A model generated the notes under the pieces. That model was not told the DNA's origin, did not search any database, and saw nothing but the letters and a program-made list of their open reading frames with translations. The translations under genes and the position numbers were made by a program. Below, one piece after another: positions 33,419 to 44,340 of a stretch of 64,000 nt of DNA. The DNA lies in assembly GCF_014898055.3 (NCBI RefSeq), contig NW_023601104.1, forward strand, positions 86,845,106 through 86,909,105. Reading direction: 5' to 3'. The stretch comes from Talpa occidentalis (taxonomy: Eukaryota > Chordata > Mammalia > Eulipotyphla > Talpidae). How positions within the stretch are numbered: the stretch's first letter is position 1; every line of letters starts with the position of its first letter.

Positions 33419-33680
33419 TAAAAAAATATATTTACTTTTATTTTTTTATGCATACAAGAACTGGGGTGTAGGCCAGAGGTATGGAGGTGAGTGGATTCAC
33501 CAGAGACAGAGTGGGGAGCAGAACAGGCAGTTCTACTGAAATACACTGCTGAGGGGAGCACCTTGAGAGAAAGGAGAGTTCTGCTGCGCCATGTGGGTCA
33601 GCTCCCTGGCTGGGGATCGAACTCAGGCCATAGAGATGATAGCTCTGAGATTTGACCCTTAGGCCACCAGGGAGGCCCCT
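33419..33680 (-). mobile_element. Type B SINE
   Basis: Reads ATGCATACAAGAACTGGGGT, body with GGGGATCGAACTC (B-box complement), then CACCAGGGAGGCCCC. TSD not clear. Confidence 0.9.
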
Positions 33681-33852
33681 TGATAATATAATTAATGTAA
33701 CATAATTTGTTCACTCTCTTTAATTTGCTGATGACAATTTCTCATTGGTGAGTTTATTTTATTGTGCAAATGTTTATATTCTGCAGTGATAATATAGCCA
33801 TCACAGGAATGAAAACAATCAGGATTGGAGATCTGAAGGATTGTGCAGTTCA

Positions 33853-34113
33853 GGGTCTCCCTGGTGGTGCAGGGGTTAAAGTTTCAGTGCTGTTAAGCTA
33901 TCACCAGCCACTGTGGCATGAGTTGGATCCACTAATCCACATGGCTTAGCAGAACTCTCCTGTCTCAACCACTGCTCTCCTCAGCAGTGTATTTCAGTAG
34001 ATCCTCCTGTTCTGCTCCCCACTGGTGAATCCTCTCACCCCCCAGAACCTCTGGCATATACCCCAATTCTTGTATGCACAAATAAATAAAAATAAATCTT
34101 TTTTTTAAAAAAA
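33853..34113 (+). mobile_element. Type B SINE, with degraded TSD
   Basis: Head GGGTCTCCCTGGTGGTGCAG, body with CCTCAGCAGTGTATTTCAGT, tail AATAAATAAAAATAAATCTTTTTTT. The flanks 33840-33852 and 34116-34128 match at 10 of 13 bases. The eight T's after AATC show an expanded Pol III-type terminator. Confidence 0.9.
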
Positions 34114-34128
34114 GGAATGTACAGTCCA

Positions 34129-34628
34129 ACATTTGGGATTCTACATAGAATGTATTTTTATTTTTATTTTTTGCCATCCACCAAGACACCCATGCCCATA
34201 TCCCATCTGCCTGTATTTTTAAACATGAAAGAATTTAGAATTTTAAATCCGTAATCAGTTTTCTTGTTTGGCAACAGAATGGGATTTAGTCAGTGTTGCT
34301 GCTGAATTATTCACAAATTATAATAATAAAATAATAGATAATTTCTCTACTGCAAAATGTGAAACTGCAGCTGCAAAGTGCAACCCCTGTCCACACACAT
34401 CCCCCACCCAGATTCCAAGGGCACCTGTGAGTCATCACTGAAGGGCAGAGTTATCATTTGGGCTTTAATTTTTGTGATCTGAGCCTTAGAAACCTAAACA
34501 ATGATGACTAGACAGGTTTGACTTATGGAAATTGTCCAGGTTAGACCATCTGTAAGAGTTTTCTATTCATAACACTTTGTGTAGGTCTCTGTTTTTTTTT
34601 TTATATTATGTTAATGTGTGATATGTAT
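34129..34628. other. Unique AT-rich sequence
   Basis: Nothing recognisable. A T10 run lies near 34591. Confidence 0.5.
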
Positions 34629-34891
34629 TTTCATTTATTTATTTTTTGTATAGAAGAACTGGGGTATATGACAGAGGTGCAGGGTTGAGAGGATTCACCA
34701 TAGACAGAGTGAAGAGCAGAACAGGTGGATCTAATGAAATACACTGCTGAGGGGAGCAGCAGGTGAGAGAGAAGTCTGCTGCACCATATGGGTAGCTACC
34801 TGACCGGGATAGAACTTGTGCTGCAGTGGCTGGCGATAGCTTGATAGCGCTGACTTTAACCCTTGTGCCACCTGCCACCAGGAGGGGGGGC
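34629..34891 (-). mobile_element. Type B SINE, diverged
   Basis: Reads TTTATTTATTTTTTGTATAG, AAGAACTGGGGTATATGACAG, body, and a head complement with a duplicated CCACC and a G7 run (CACCAGGAGGGGGGGCCC). Confidence 0.88.
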
Positions 34892-34969
34892 CCTCTTAAT
34901 TAGTATTTTTAATTGTTAAAGGACTTTGAGAAATGCATGGTTAAGTAAAAAAGTATATTTTCATACACA

Positions 34970-35400
34970 AGTGTGAAGTTTAATTTTTATATCAACTTGA
35001 CTGAGCCATGGAGTGTCCAGATATTGGTTATAAATTATTCTGGGCATATCTGTGAGGATGTTAATCTGAATGAGATTAACATTTGAATCCACAGACTAAG
35101 TAAAGTAGATTGCTTCCCCCTCTAAAGTAGATGGATCTCATGAAATCCCTTGAAGACTTGAATAGAATAAGTGTGAATATGAAAGTGTTCTTTCTTTCTG
35201 TGATTATCTTTAAGTTAGGACATCATTCTTCTGCCTTTGGACTCGAACTTGAACTTGCACTACTTACTGTCTTGATTTTCAGGTTTAGGGCTCAAACTGC
35301 AACTGTATTTCCTTGTTGTCTCCAGCATTCTGACTGTAGATCTTAGATTTCTCAGCCTCCATTATTATATGAGCCAAATGCTTACAGTAAAATCAATATC
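34970..35400 (+). mobile_element. Ancient LTR (ERVL/MaLR-type), plus strand
   Basis: Opening phrase TATATCAACTTGACTGAGCCATGG, then GGGCATATCTGTGAGGATGTTAATC, AGATTAACATTTGAATCCACAGACT, CTGCCTTTGGACTCGAACTTG and TTCTCAGCCTCCATTATTATATGAGCC follow the block order of a common mammal-wide LTR. I do not commit to a subfamily name. A 71-codon open frame inside it is incidental. Confidence 0.65.
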
Positions 35401-35575
35401 TGTGTGTCTCTTTGTGTGTCTTTGTCTCTCTCTCTATATATGAATGTATACATATGCATATATATATATATATATATAATTGGGGTGCTTGGTATAGTGA
35501 GTGGTATGAAGGTGTTTGCTATTATTTTCAAATTAGATCCTTGTTTTACACACACACACACACACACACACCCCT
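35400..35575. repeat. Microsatellites: TC/TATA-rich and (CA)n
   Basis: TGTGTCTTTGTCTCTCTCTCTATATA at 35411-35440, (TA)n at 35460-35479 and an uninterrupted (CA)n at 35547-35571. Open frames read through these on both strands are low-complexity artefacts. Confidence 0.95.
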
Positions 35576-35589
35576 ACATAACAGTCACT

Positions 35590-35740
35590 ATACCAAGGAC
35601 TATGATTTATTATTACATACTCAGAACAACCCTGTGAGTTAGGTAACACTATCATCCTATTTTACAGATGATGATCTGAGATAGAGGTTAAATAACTTGC
35701 TGAAATCCACATAGTTGCTAAGGAGGAGTGATGGTTTTAA
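35590..35740 (+). repeat. MIR SINE relic
   Basis: Order CCAAGGACTATGATTTATT, CAGAACAACCCTGTGAGTTAGG, CCTATTTTACAGATGATG and TAAATAACTTGCTGAAATCCACATAG fits MIR. Confidence 0.8.
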
Positions 35741-35978
35741 TCACAGGGAAAAATACATCATATTCTTTGTTGTACTCTATTGCTATTCTTCAAAGAGTTA
35801 CTATGATGATTTAATCAATTGTCATTAGAAGTACTTAGAACAATTTTCTCATATGGTGAATAGTAGATAAATGTTTTTGTTAAAGACACAAAAACATACA
35901 AATAAGTTTGAAAACCTGTTATTGATTATGAGAAATACAACTGTCTCATGGACTAGAATATTTATGATGGCATGTCTG

Positions 35979-35979
35979 G

Positions 35980-36019
<40 letters not shown>
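35979..36019. repeat. (GT)n microsatellite
   Basis: About 20 GT units. Confidence 0.97.
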
Positions 36020-36021
<2 letters not shown>

Positions 36022-36546
36022 TAGAGGGGTAGGCAGACTATTGTAGGGAACCAAAACAGATTCAGAAAATGGCTTGAAGAGCAATCAATCAAAACAAGGA
36101 GATGAATGCAATTTTAATATTCTCTGGCTAAGAGAGCTTAGCATTACCATTTGTTAACATTTCTCCTTTGTGGGGTTTGAACATTTGGTATTCACTGACC
36201 TGAGTTTCCTTTGTCCTGGACATTAGCTGGGTGGGAATTTCTGGAACTGCCATCTGTGACTCTATTTCTCTTCTTCCTTCATGACTAGTCAATCCCCTGC
36301 CTGATGGGTACTTTCTTTGACCATATTGCAGGGTTTCCTTTAAGAGATATTGTATATCTCTGTAACGATCCATTATATAGTACTTTATAATTTTTACTCT
36401 TATTTGTTTGTAAACCCCTAGAGAGCATTACAGTGCAACCTCAATGCTTTAGGGAATTATGGATCTATTCTTGAGCTATTATTTAATTAATGTAGCATTC
36501 TTACATGGTATGTGATAAAAGAAAAAAAAAAAGAAAAATGTAGACA
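36020..36546. other. Unique sequence
   Basis: An 81-codon minus-strand open frame (36373-36128) has no recognised domain. Treated as chance. Confidence 0.45.
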
Positions 36547-36564
36547 GTTTCCTTTAATATTCTT

Positions 36565-36917
36565 TTTTTTTTTTTTATAAATAAATCTTTATATTTTTTT
36601 TTAAATCTTTTTTTTTTTAATAGAGGCATGTTTTTATTTATTTATTTATTTGTTGGTTTGTTTTGTTTATACATGCACTGGGTACAGTCAGAAGCATGGG
36701 AGGGTGAGAGAATTCACCAGAGCCAGAGCGGGGAGCAGAGCAGGCAGAAGGACCGAAGAACACTGCTGAGGGGAGCAGCGGGCGGCAGGAGAGGTCTGCG
36801 CGCCATGTGGGATCCTCCTCCGGTGGCCGGGGAGCAGCCGGGGATCGAACCGGCGCCGCAGAGGCCGCAGGCAGCTTCGCAACCCAGCGCTCAACCGCTG
36901 CGCCACCGGGGAGGCCC
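36565..36917 (-). mobile_element. Type A SINE with long A/T-rich tail, 18-bp TSD
   Basis: Near-consensus CpG-rich copy with perfect TSD GTTTCCTTTAATATTCTT at 36547-36564 and 36918-36935. The tail complement spans about 100 bp and contains two AAATCTTT-like terminator blocks, so the transcript may have read past the first terminator or the tail has expanded. Confidence 0.95.
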
Positions 36918-36935
36918 GTTTCCTTTAATATTCTT

Positions 36936-38369
36936 CTCCAATCCTAATATAATCCCTTGGACTTTGAAGAATACTAATTAAATATATATATTTAGTTTGA
37001 ACTTGGTTATTTTATGGATGAATAATTTGAAGAAAGTTTGGGTGACTTAGCTCATATGACAAATCAAAAGCAATCATGTTTTCTGCAAACTTTCTATTAT
37101 AAAGTACATGTAGGTGTGATACTCTGAAACCACATAACCTAGACACATTCCTTCTTTTGTCATAAAGTTGTGTCCCAGAAGTCAACATGTGTTTAATACT
37201 ATACAGATGGTAAGTCTCTACCAGGATTCCAGGCCTCATTCCTCATGGGAGATGCAGGTAAATGAGTTAGTGAAAATTTCTGCCTTCTTGAAGTTGAGAG
37301 CACTGGGGGAATGAGCCATAAAAAAAGTCCACCTAAATCTCTATGTTATTGTCATTTATTATGTTAGAGCCATGAAGGGAGAGACAAAAGGATTAATACT
37401 AAAATAACTCATCCCATATCATAATGAAAATAGAACTTATCTTCAATAAACTTCAGGCCAAAAATTCCAAATTTTTAAAGACATTTTTTAAATAAAACCT
37501 GAAAATGAATCCTCCAGGTAAAAAATGAACTTAACCAGAAATGATACATCTTTTTTTCTTGAAATTAACTATTTTTTCTAAGGTCTTTTAGCCAAGATAC
37601 AAGGGGAAAAAAAGAACTTAGTCTGTTCTGTTTAGACATCAAAGAATGGGCAATTGAAAGTTCCCTGTGAAAGTGATTTTTTTTCTCCTCAAGGGCTCTT
37701 GAGGGTTCACGCTGGAATGCGAGTGATCTTGCTTTTTCAGAGTTTGCAACAGCCACATTCAGCTGCCCTTCGCCGCAGTAATCCCACACTCCAGTCATTG
37801 CAGGTACTAAGTTTCTAGAATCTATCAGAACAATTCCTTAAGCATCAGAAGAGGCTTGATGCAGGACTCTCCTGAACCCAGAACATCTACCTCAACTGTA
37901 GTCCAAAGTGCAGTGTTAAGTAATCACACAATATGAAATTATTTGAAGGCAGTTCCAGTGAATTATTTTTACAGTGCTGAGACTTGGAAATTCCAGACAA
38001 TGTTGGACAGTCTCAACAAACTATGTAGCAGACAACTGGCAGGGATGCTGAGCTCCTGGTATATTTTTTTTTTTAAAGAAAGGCCAAGTTATTATTTCAC
38101 CCTCTTTTCTTCAGAAAAAAAGTCAAGTGTTTTGATCAATTCATAGGCCACCAGGTAGTTCAGCTTTGAGCAGTTTCCCCAAATGGCCCACACTCATTTC
38201 TGCCAGTTAGTACAGAAAACTATTTCCATGAAGAAACAGAAAGGGATATTTGCTTTGGGTTTTCCCTTCTCAACACAAATTAATACCAAACAAATCAAGT
38301 CACATATATTTTGATTAAATTTCTCTCATCATAATCATAAACAATAGTTATTATTCATAGGTTCTATTA
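36936..38369. other. Unique sequence
   Basis: No gene recognised. Minus-strand open frames of 75 and 77 codons (37239-37012, 37798-37565) lack any family resemblance. A short hairpin GGTTCTAT-TATTC-ATAGAACC lies at 38360-38380. Confidence 0.5.
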
Positions 38370-38530
38370 TTCATAGAACCATGTCCTAGGTTCTATGCTA
38401 GTCTAAAATACTGTTACAAGTATTTTCTCTAATCCTTACAGTGATATGCCACTGTACCACAGTGATTTTTATCTTATACATTAGGAAACTGAAAATTAGA
38501 GAGGACAAGGAGTTTTGTTCAAGAACATCA
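38370..38530 (+). repeat. MIR SINE relic
   Basis: ATGTCCTAGGTTCTATGCTAG, TCTCTAATCCTTACAGTGA, CATTAGGAAACTGAAAATTAGAGAGG and TTCAAGAACATCACAC fit the MIR order. Confidence 0.7.
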
Positions 38531-38545
38531 CACAAGGACTACATG

Positions 38546-38549
<4 letters not shown>

Positions 38550-38592
<43 letters not shown>
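38550..38592. repeat. (AC)n microsatellite
   Basis: About 21 AC units, ending just before the TSD of the neighbouring LTR. Confidence 0.97.
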
Positions 38593-38595
<3 letters not shown>

Positions 38596-38599
38596 GCTT

Positions 38600-38980
38600 T
38601 GATGCTGTGGAACAGGTCTCTCTTCCTGCCCCATCAGATAAGCCTTTCTAAGGAAATGGAAGGACATCCCTAAGAGGATAATAAGGAACTTACACATCTA
38701 AGGAAGTTAAAAATCAGGTGTTCATACAGCAAATCTCCGTATGCCAGCATCAAAAGGACATGCCAACCCTTCCAATCTTCCCTTTGCTGACCCTCGCCCA
38801 TCTCCCTTTAGTTTTACTCCGTTGTATAAATACCCCTGCACACCGCCAAAGAGCAGGACGGTGGTCTTTCAGACATGAGTCTGCTGCCCTCCTCAGTCAA
38901 CAAATTAAACTACTTTCCTTCTCCTCAAACTCTCTTTCCTTTCATTGCCTGAGGGAAACTGAGGCCAGCATTCGGTATCA
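38600..38980 (+). mobile_element. Solo ERV1-like LTR with 4-bp TSD
   Basis: 381 bp beginning TGATGCTGTGG and ending ATTCGGTATCA. GCTT lies on both sides (38596-38599 and 38981-38984), as expected for a gammaretrovirus-like integrase. It contains a TATA box (TTGTATAAATACC, about 38822), and a polyadenylation-like ATTAAA in CAAATTAAACTACTTTCC (about 38905). No internal retroviral sequence is next to it. A 97-codon frame across it (38718-39011) is not a known viral protein. Confidence 0.85.
38822..38834 (+). promoter_or_regulatory. TATA box of the solo LTR
   Basis: TTGTATAAATACC sits about 80 bp upstream of the polyadenylation-like signal, the normal U3-R spacing of a short LTR. Confidence 0.6.
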
Positions 38981-38984
38981 GCTT

Positions 38985-39906
38985 AACCATAGTGTCATAC
39001 TGCTTCCCTGAGTATACTTAATAATTCCATGCCACTCATGCCTCTTATAGGTCAGAAAGCTATGAATAGACTGCAGAGGATGTAAACCCAGAACTGGAAC
39101 AATCCAAATCACAAGTCTTTTTATCCTCCCTCTTTGCATGCTCCCATCTTATTATTTTTCTTCCTTCAATCTTCTACCAGGTAGGCTGCCCTCCAGGGTT
39201 TGAAATGTAATCAAGAAGCCCAAGACTTCTTAAGCCAAAGTAAATCTGTTCTTTGATAGTAATAATTTCTTGTTGCTCTTTAACCGGTATCCCAAGATCC
39301 ATCTGGAGAACAGAATTCAAATTCCCATCTAGACTGTTCAATCAGCATTTCTTGTTTGAGTGTTAGAGTTAAGGGAACTTGAATGTCAGTGCTGATAGAA
39401 TATCTAGGTTTATCCATTACTGTATGATTTTCCTAAAGGACATTAATTTCCAATGTGCATAGTCCTTTCCACAGTCCTTGTCCACCTGCCAATGAGCATC
39501 ATGATTCTGAATTCTACTGCAAGCAAAACACAAGTTAGCTGTTTGTATATAGGCCTTTGTTAGAGATGAAAACGAAAGCACCAGGTTTTCAGAAATAGTA
39601 TAAATTGACAATAATTCTGTATAATTACTTGTCACCTCATGGGGTGTCAGCATTGGGAGTGGTGTGGGATGAGGAAGATCACTCAAAGTCCATGTGGAAC
39701 AATGAGAAGCCTAGAGGGGCTGTAATGGAAGTGATATGCAGCCCCATCCATATCTTGTATTTATTATATTTATTGTAATCAGCTCCAAAGGTGGGGCAAG
39801 TAAGTAGAGTGTACATGGCTGGGGGAAGCAGTTAATGGGATATGAGCTAGGGTGGAGTGACCAGGGGCCATTGCCTGGGGGGCTCCATTGTTCCTGCCAG
39901 TCTAAG
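38985..39906. other. Unique sequence
   Basis: Nothing recognised. An 89-codon minus-strand open frame (39686-39417) has no domain resemblance; it could conceivably be old ERV-derived sequence but I cannot support that. Confidence 0.45.
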
Positions 39907-39923
39907 CATGTTATCTCTATTCT

Positions 39924-40202
39924 TTTTTTTTTTTTAAATATTTATTTATTTATTTATACAAGCACTGGGTACAGTCAGAAGCACGGGAGGGTGAGAGAAT
40001 TCACCAGAGCCAGAGCGGGGAGCAGAGCAGGCAGAAGGACCAAAGTACACTGCTGAGGGGAGCAGCGGGTGGCAGGAGAGGCCTGCACGCCATGTGGGAC
40101 CCTCACCCAGTGGCTGGGGAGCAGCCGGGGACGAACCAGCACTGCAGAGGCTGCGGGCAGCTTCGCAACCCAGCGCTCAACCGCCGTGCCACTGGGGAGG
40201 CC
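39924..40202 (-). mobile_element. Type A SINE, with 17-bp TSD
   Basis: Perfect TSD CATGTTATCTCTATTCT at 39907-39923 and 40203-40219. The body is near consensus; the B-box complement has lost a base (GGGGACGAACC). Confidence 0.95.
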
Positions 40203-40479
40203 CATGTTATCTCTATTCTAACCCTACACCTGACAGAGAAACCCTGGGCAATATCATATCAAGACAATATCCCCGAGAATAAGGAGGGCTGGGGATCCTA
40301 CAATTACTTTTTATCTTACTGAACTAATAAAAAAATAATATGCAGCAAATCTATTTTTAACTTAGATTATACATTGAAAACTTCTCTATGCTGTGCTAGA
40401 AATTAAGGAGACCAAGTACGGTGATGCTCGGTCTGAAAGCTCATGTTCTCATCCTTGGAACCTCTAAAGAAATAGACTT

Positions 40480-40530
<51 letters not shown>

Positions 40531-40531
40531 T
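40480..40531. repeat. (TTTA)n microsatellite
   Basis: About 13 uninterrupted TTTA units forming the tail of the short SINE. Confidence 0.97.
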
Positions 40532-40629
40532 TGTGAGACCCTCGGCCGGCGGCTGGGGAACGAAACCGGCGCTGCAGAGGCTGGCGGGCGCAGCCCAGCG
40601 CTCAACTGCTGTGCCACCAGGGGAGGCCC
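40480..40629 (-). mobile_element. Head-only short SINE with (TTTA)n tail, with TSD
   Basis: Only the tRNA-like head is present (GTGAGACCCTCGGCCGGCGG through CACCAGGGGAGGCCC complement, about 98 bp). It is joined directly to a (TTTA)n tail of about 52 bp (40480-40531). TSD AATAGACTT at 40471-40479 and 40630-40638. The whole central and tail body of type A/B is absent, and the same structure recurs at 48534-48645. Confidence 0.93.
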
Positions 40630-40753
40630 AATAGACTTGTATTAACAACATTAATCAAGAAGAAAGTAATAATAATAAGCCTGTCTCTGTCTCTTCTACA
40701 TACCTGAGTTGATCTTGTGTTATTCCATGACAAAAGTTTTAGAGATTTCCTTT

Positions 40754-41484
40754 TGAGACAGGGCAAGCTAGGGTTATTAGGCAGTTTTAGGGATAGTGCA
40801 GGAGGGGACCTCTGAAGAATTTAGGGAGGCTTCAGAGATAAGGACAACCAAGGGAAAGTAACTCATTCCACTAGGAAAAACAAACATCCCAAGACCAAGG
40901 ACAACATTGTTAATGCTGGTCCTGGTTTCCTTCAGGTGGTAAAGGGAGGCGGAGATTGGAGAAATGGAGAGTGGTTTAATTTATGGTCACATTAGAAGGG
41001 CAGCTGTTTAACTTCAATGCAGGGATGCCCATCCAGAAGACTGGGCCATAAATTTAAAGATGCAACAAATGGGGAAAGAGAAAGCTGTTAGATAAGGAAT
41101 GTAAAGATCCCCACTCAGTCGCAAATTAAGTGAGACAGCCGAGAACTAACCAATCACAAAGAGACTGGGGCAGCTTTAGAATAATGAGGGGAAAAAAGGT
41201 ATATATTCCCTGAAACACGACTCCACTTTGGCTTCCTTGCCCCTCCCAGGCCTGGTTTCCTGGCCTGGGAGTCCCACTTTATTTCTGCTCTTTTTCTCCT
41301 CAATAAACTTTTTCTTCTAAACAAACCTGCCTCTTCTCGCTTGCTTGCCTGAGCGTCTGCGAAGTTCCTGCTGCGGCTTCGTGAGACACCAACCCGTGGG
41401 GGTCTAGTGGCTGGGGCTCAGCGCTGCCCTGCTGCCTGGGATCCGTTCCTGGCTGGGAGACTAGGCCTGACAATTCCGGTATCA
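40754..41484 (+). mobile_element. Solo ERV1-like LTR with 4-bp TSD
   Basis: 731 bp beginning TGAGACAGGGCAAGC and ending AATTCCGGTATCA, with CTTT on both sides (40750-40753 and 41485-41488). U3 holds a CCAATCAC (CCAAT-type) box and GTATATATTCCC as TATA box, then the CCTCAATAAACTTT polyadenylation signal at about 41300. U5 is GC-rich. A second copy of its 5' half lies at 57009-57357 and a minus-strand 3' half at 27095-27350. The terminal GGTATCA is shared with the solo LTR at 38.6 kb. Confidence 0.88.
41197..41312 (+). promoter_or_regulatory. LTR promoter and polyadenylation signal
   Basis: A TATA-like GTATATATTCC near 41199 is followed about 100 bp later by CAATAAACTT (about 41299-41309), the usual U3-R arrangement. 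An upstream ACCAATCACA box lies near 41148. Confidence 0.6.
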
Positions 41485-41488
41485 CTTT

Positions 41489-44159
41489 TATTTTGTCAGA
41501 GATCTTATGGCACTATTCCAAAAGGTTAGGTCAAACTATACAAAACCACTGATATTCACCCATTTTTGACCATAAAAATAATCCTATATATTTCAGCCTA
41601 GTAAAGAAACTATGAAGGGGTGTATATGTGGGCACATCTGTAAAATAAAGAGAGCTAAAGAGGGCTGTTTCTACCCTAGATTTTCAGAAGAGTTACATAA
41701 CTAAAATTATAGTCATGGATACTCAGGTAGATTATTATACTAACTTTCTCTGAAACATAATATCTGAATTCGTTGAGTTCTTTAATTTCAGTAATGTCTG
41801 AATTCTTGAGTTCTTTCAGCTAGAATAAGTGGACAGGAAGAAAACAACTCTGTTAGGCTGATAATTCCATATCAAAGAATAGATGTATTTTTGCTTCATG
41901 AATGGCTTTCAAAATAAACACTGCCCTCAATATTAAGGCTCTCACTGCTAATGTTGCATATTTTAAGCAGGACTGTAGCTTTGATTTAACATTTTGGATT
42001 ACAAATGATGTAAGTTTTCTGTGTTTCAATATAACTCATTGAGTTCAGCTGAGCTTAACTCTATCTCAGTATGTTCTAAACTCATGAGATCACCTCCACT
42101 ACCCACCCAACCCACACCTGCCTTTTCTCCAGTTTTCCTCATATCAGTAAATATCCCCATGAATTGGTCAAGTCAGAAACTTGGAAGACATCTTTGACGG
42201 AACTGATAATGCCTTTGAATACATAAAGTAAAATGCAGAGACTTAGAAAGGAAATCAAATATACTGATATACAATTACCAAAATATTAAAACAAATTTGT
42301 AACTTGTATGTGGGTTCCTTTATGTGTTAAAAATATCTTTTTTTTTTTTTTTTGTTAAAAATATCTTAAAAGTGTTGTGGCAAATCATTTTTCTGGAAAT
42401 CTGAAAAAATAATACAGAATATAAAAATATCTATGATTCCTGTTGATGACAAAGTTGCAAATATCTGCAGCAAGACAGTCATAATTGAAGGAAGTGCTAA
42501 TTTTAGTTAGATATATGCAAAAATAAAGATAAAACATTTTTCCCATTCAAGTTTATGGGCCTCAACTATGGAACCCTAAAAAATTACTTAAAGAGATCAA
42601 CTGTCGTAAAGGGGCGGGGCATGTGAGCTGGGTCCTGTGGGTGCAGTGTGGAAGGGGATTAGAAAAGGAATCCCTCAAGTAAGAGAAGGGTTGAAAGGTT
42701 TTGGTCCCTAGACCAGAAGCATCACTCCACTCTCTGTTAGTGCCTTAGGGAGGTGGCAAGACCTGAAAAAGTTTGTTGGAATATCTAGAAATTTCCATCC
42801 TAAGCACTGGGACTCTAGTTTCAGCCAAATGCCTACATGTCCCTTTGCCAGGCTTGAAAAACAGCGTTTTCATACCTACACTAGAGATTTAAGGGCCTCC
42901 TGGAGAATATTGCCTGGGTAACTTCTGGACGCTCATATGTTCTCAGGTTGAAATGGTGGGGAAAGGGAGCCACAGAGCAACAGGAAAGAGGCTCAGGGCC
43001 CCCTTTAAATTATTTTTAAAATGAAGAAATTTTTTGCACACTTAAATTGTTTTGATTTTTTAAAAAAAAAATCTCATACTGAATATACACATTTAGCTAT
43101 TTTTCTTAATGTCCAAACCCATGTTTGGAAAACCACAGTGGCATTAATTCATGCTACTGGATCACTGGCTGATTTCATTATGAAACTAAAATTCTCAGTT
43201 CTTCCAAATGGAAATTAGGCATGTGAAGTGGAAATAGGCAGGTTAGGTGATAATGTTTTGGGGCATCAAGACAGTAAATTGCTTATTAATTTAAAGAAAA
43301 TGTATTCACTAGCCCTTATAAAGCAAGCTCTGTGTTAAGTTGAGGCAAGAAATAAATGACTCTGAAAAGTGCATGGTTAATGGAATGACAAATCAGTAAT
43401 TTCGTGTAGGATGTCAGTACTGTTTTAGAGAATTCTGAAATATGAAATTTGGGCACTCAGAAACTTCCCAGAGGAATCAAATCTTGAAGTAAGATATAAA
43501 TGATAAGTAGAAATCTGTCCTTGGGGAAAGACAAGCCTAAAAACTAATCCTTGAAAGCTGACTATAGAACTGAAGGATCTGGAAGGGAGAGAGGTGGGGA
43601 AGGAAAGTGAATCTGGAGGGAAGGGAGAACAAGGCACTCTGGTGGTGGGCTGTGGGGGATTTGGTGGTGGGTGCACTGTGGTGGTGATACCTGGGGCTGG
43701 GTGGGGTGCAGGAGATCCTGTACTTTCAAAATACCAACAATGGAAGGAAGGGAGGGAGGGACAGAATCTGTCCTTGGAGTAGAACATTCCATGCAGAGGC
43801 AACAACAGTGCCAAGTATGGAGGAAGGGAAAGCATGGTCCATTTGGACCCATGCAGCCAGCTCAGAATGTGCAGGCCACAGGTTTCATGAAGTGGTCCTG
43901 GCAGATCTGTCCCATTTCATGCTGTTACCTACTTGTTTAGCAGTTCACGAGTCCTTTCCTCTTTCACTGCTACACCCAAGCCTCCAAAGATTCTATCTTC
44001 CAAATTTTCCCAATAACTCTGAAGGTAACTGCAGAGGGGATCTTGACCTGAGGACCATGGAAGCCTGTGTAACAACCATTTTTTTTTTCATGTGATATTT
44101 GTAAGTTTCTTCCAAACTTACACTTTACTACTTCCTTTTGACTTACTCTTTGGTGCAGA
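41489..44159. other. Unique sequence, including a G-rich patch
   Basis: No gene is supported. A T16 run lies at 42338-42353. At 43580-43780 there is a G-rich, GGTGG-repetitive patch where overlapping 60-136-codon open frames exist on both strands; their Pro/Ser-rich or Gly-rich translations follow from base composition. A GC-richer stretch at 42600-42980 has no recognisable element. Confidence 0.5.
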
Positions 44160-44340
44160 GGTTCAAACATGAATGGACCTCAGAAATGCCTGTTTTTGTT
44201 TAAAATGCATATTCTCAGAGCCTATCCCCAATGTTCTGATTCCACTGATTTGGAGTTTTATCTGGGACCATGTATATTTAACAGGTTCACAGGTTATCTG
44301 GATGTAAGTTGTCCCGGGGCCATACTTGGAAAAGTAATCC
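44160..44340 (-). mobile_element. MER5A-like hAT relic
   Basis: GAGGTTCAAACATGAATGGACC, AAATGCATATTCTCAGAGCC, CTGATTCCACTGATTTGGAG and TTTAACAGGTTCACAGGTTATCTGGATG follow the MER5A layout, with a GGGCCATACTTGGAAAAG end. Confidence 0.7.

Noticed and set aside
35382..35642. Open frames across TATA/CA repeats
   Set aside because: Microsatellite translations.
40441..40645. 74-codon frame with repeated FIYL residues
   Set aside because: It is a translation of the (TTTA)n tail of a short SINE.
43425..44095. Dense cluster of open frames up to 136 codons on both strands
   Set aside because: The region is G-rich and GGTGG-repetitive. The translations are low complexity and mutually overlapping.
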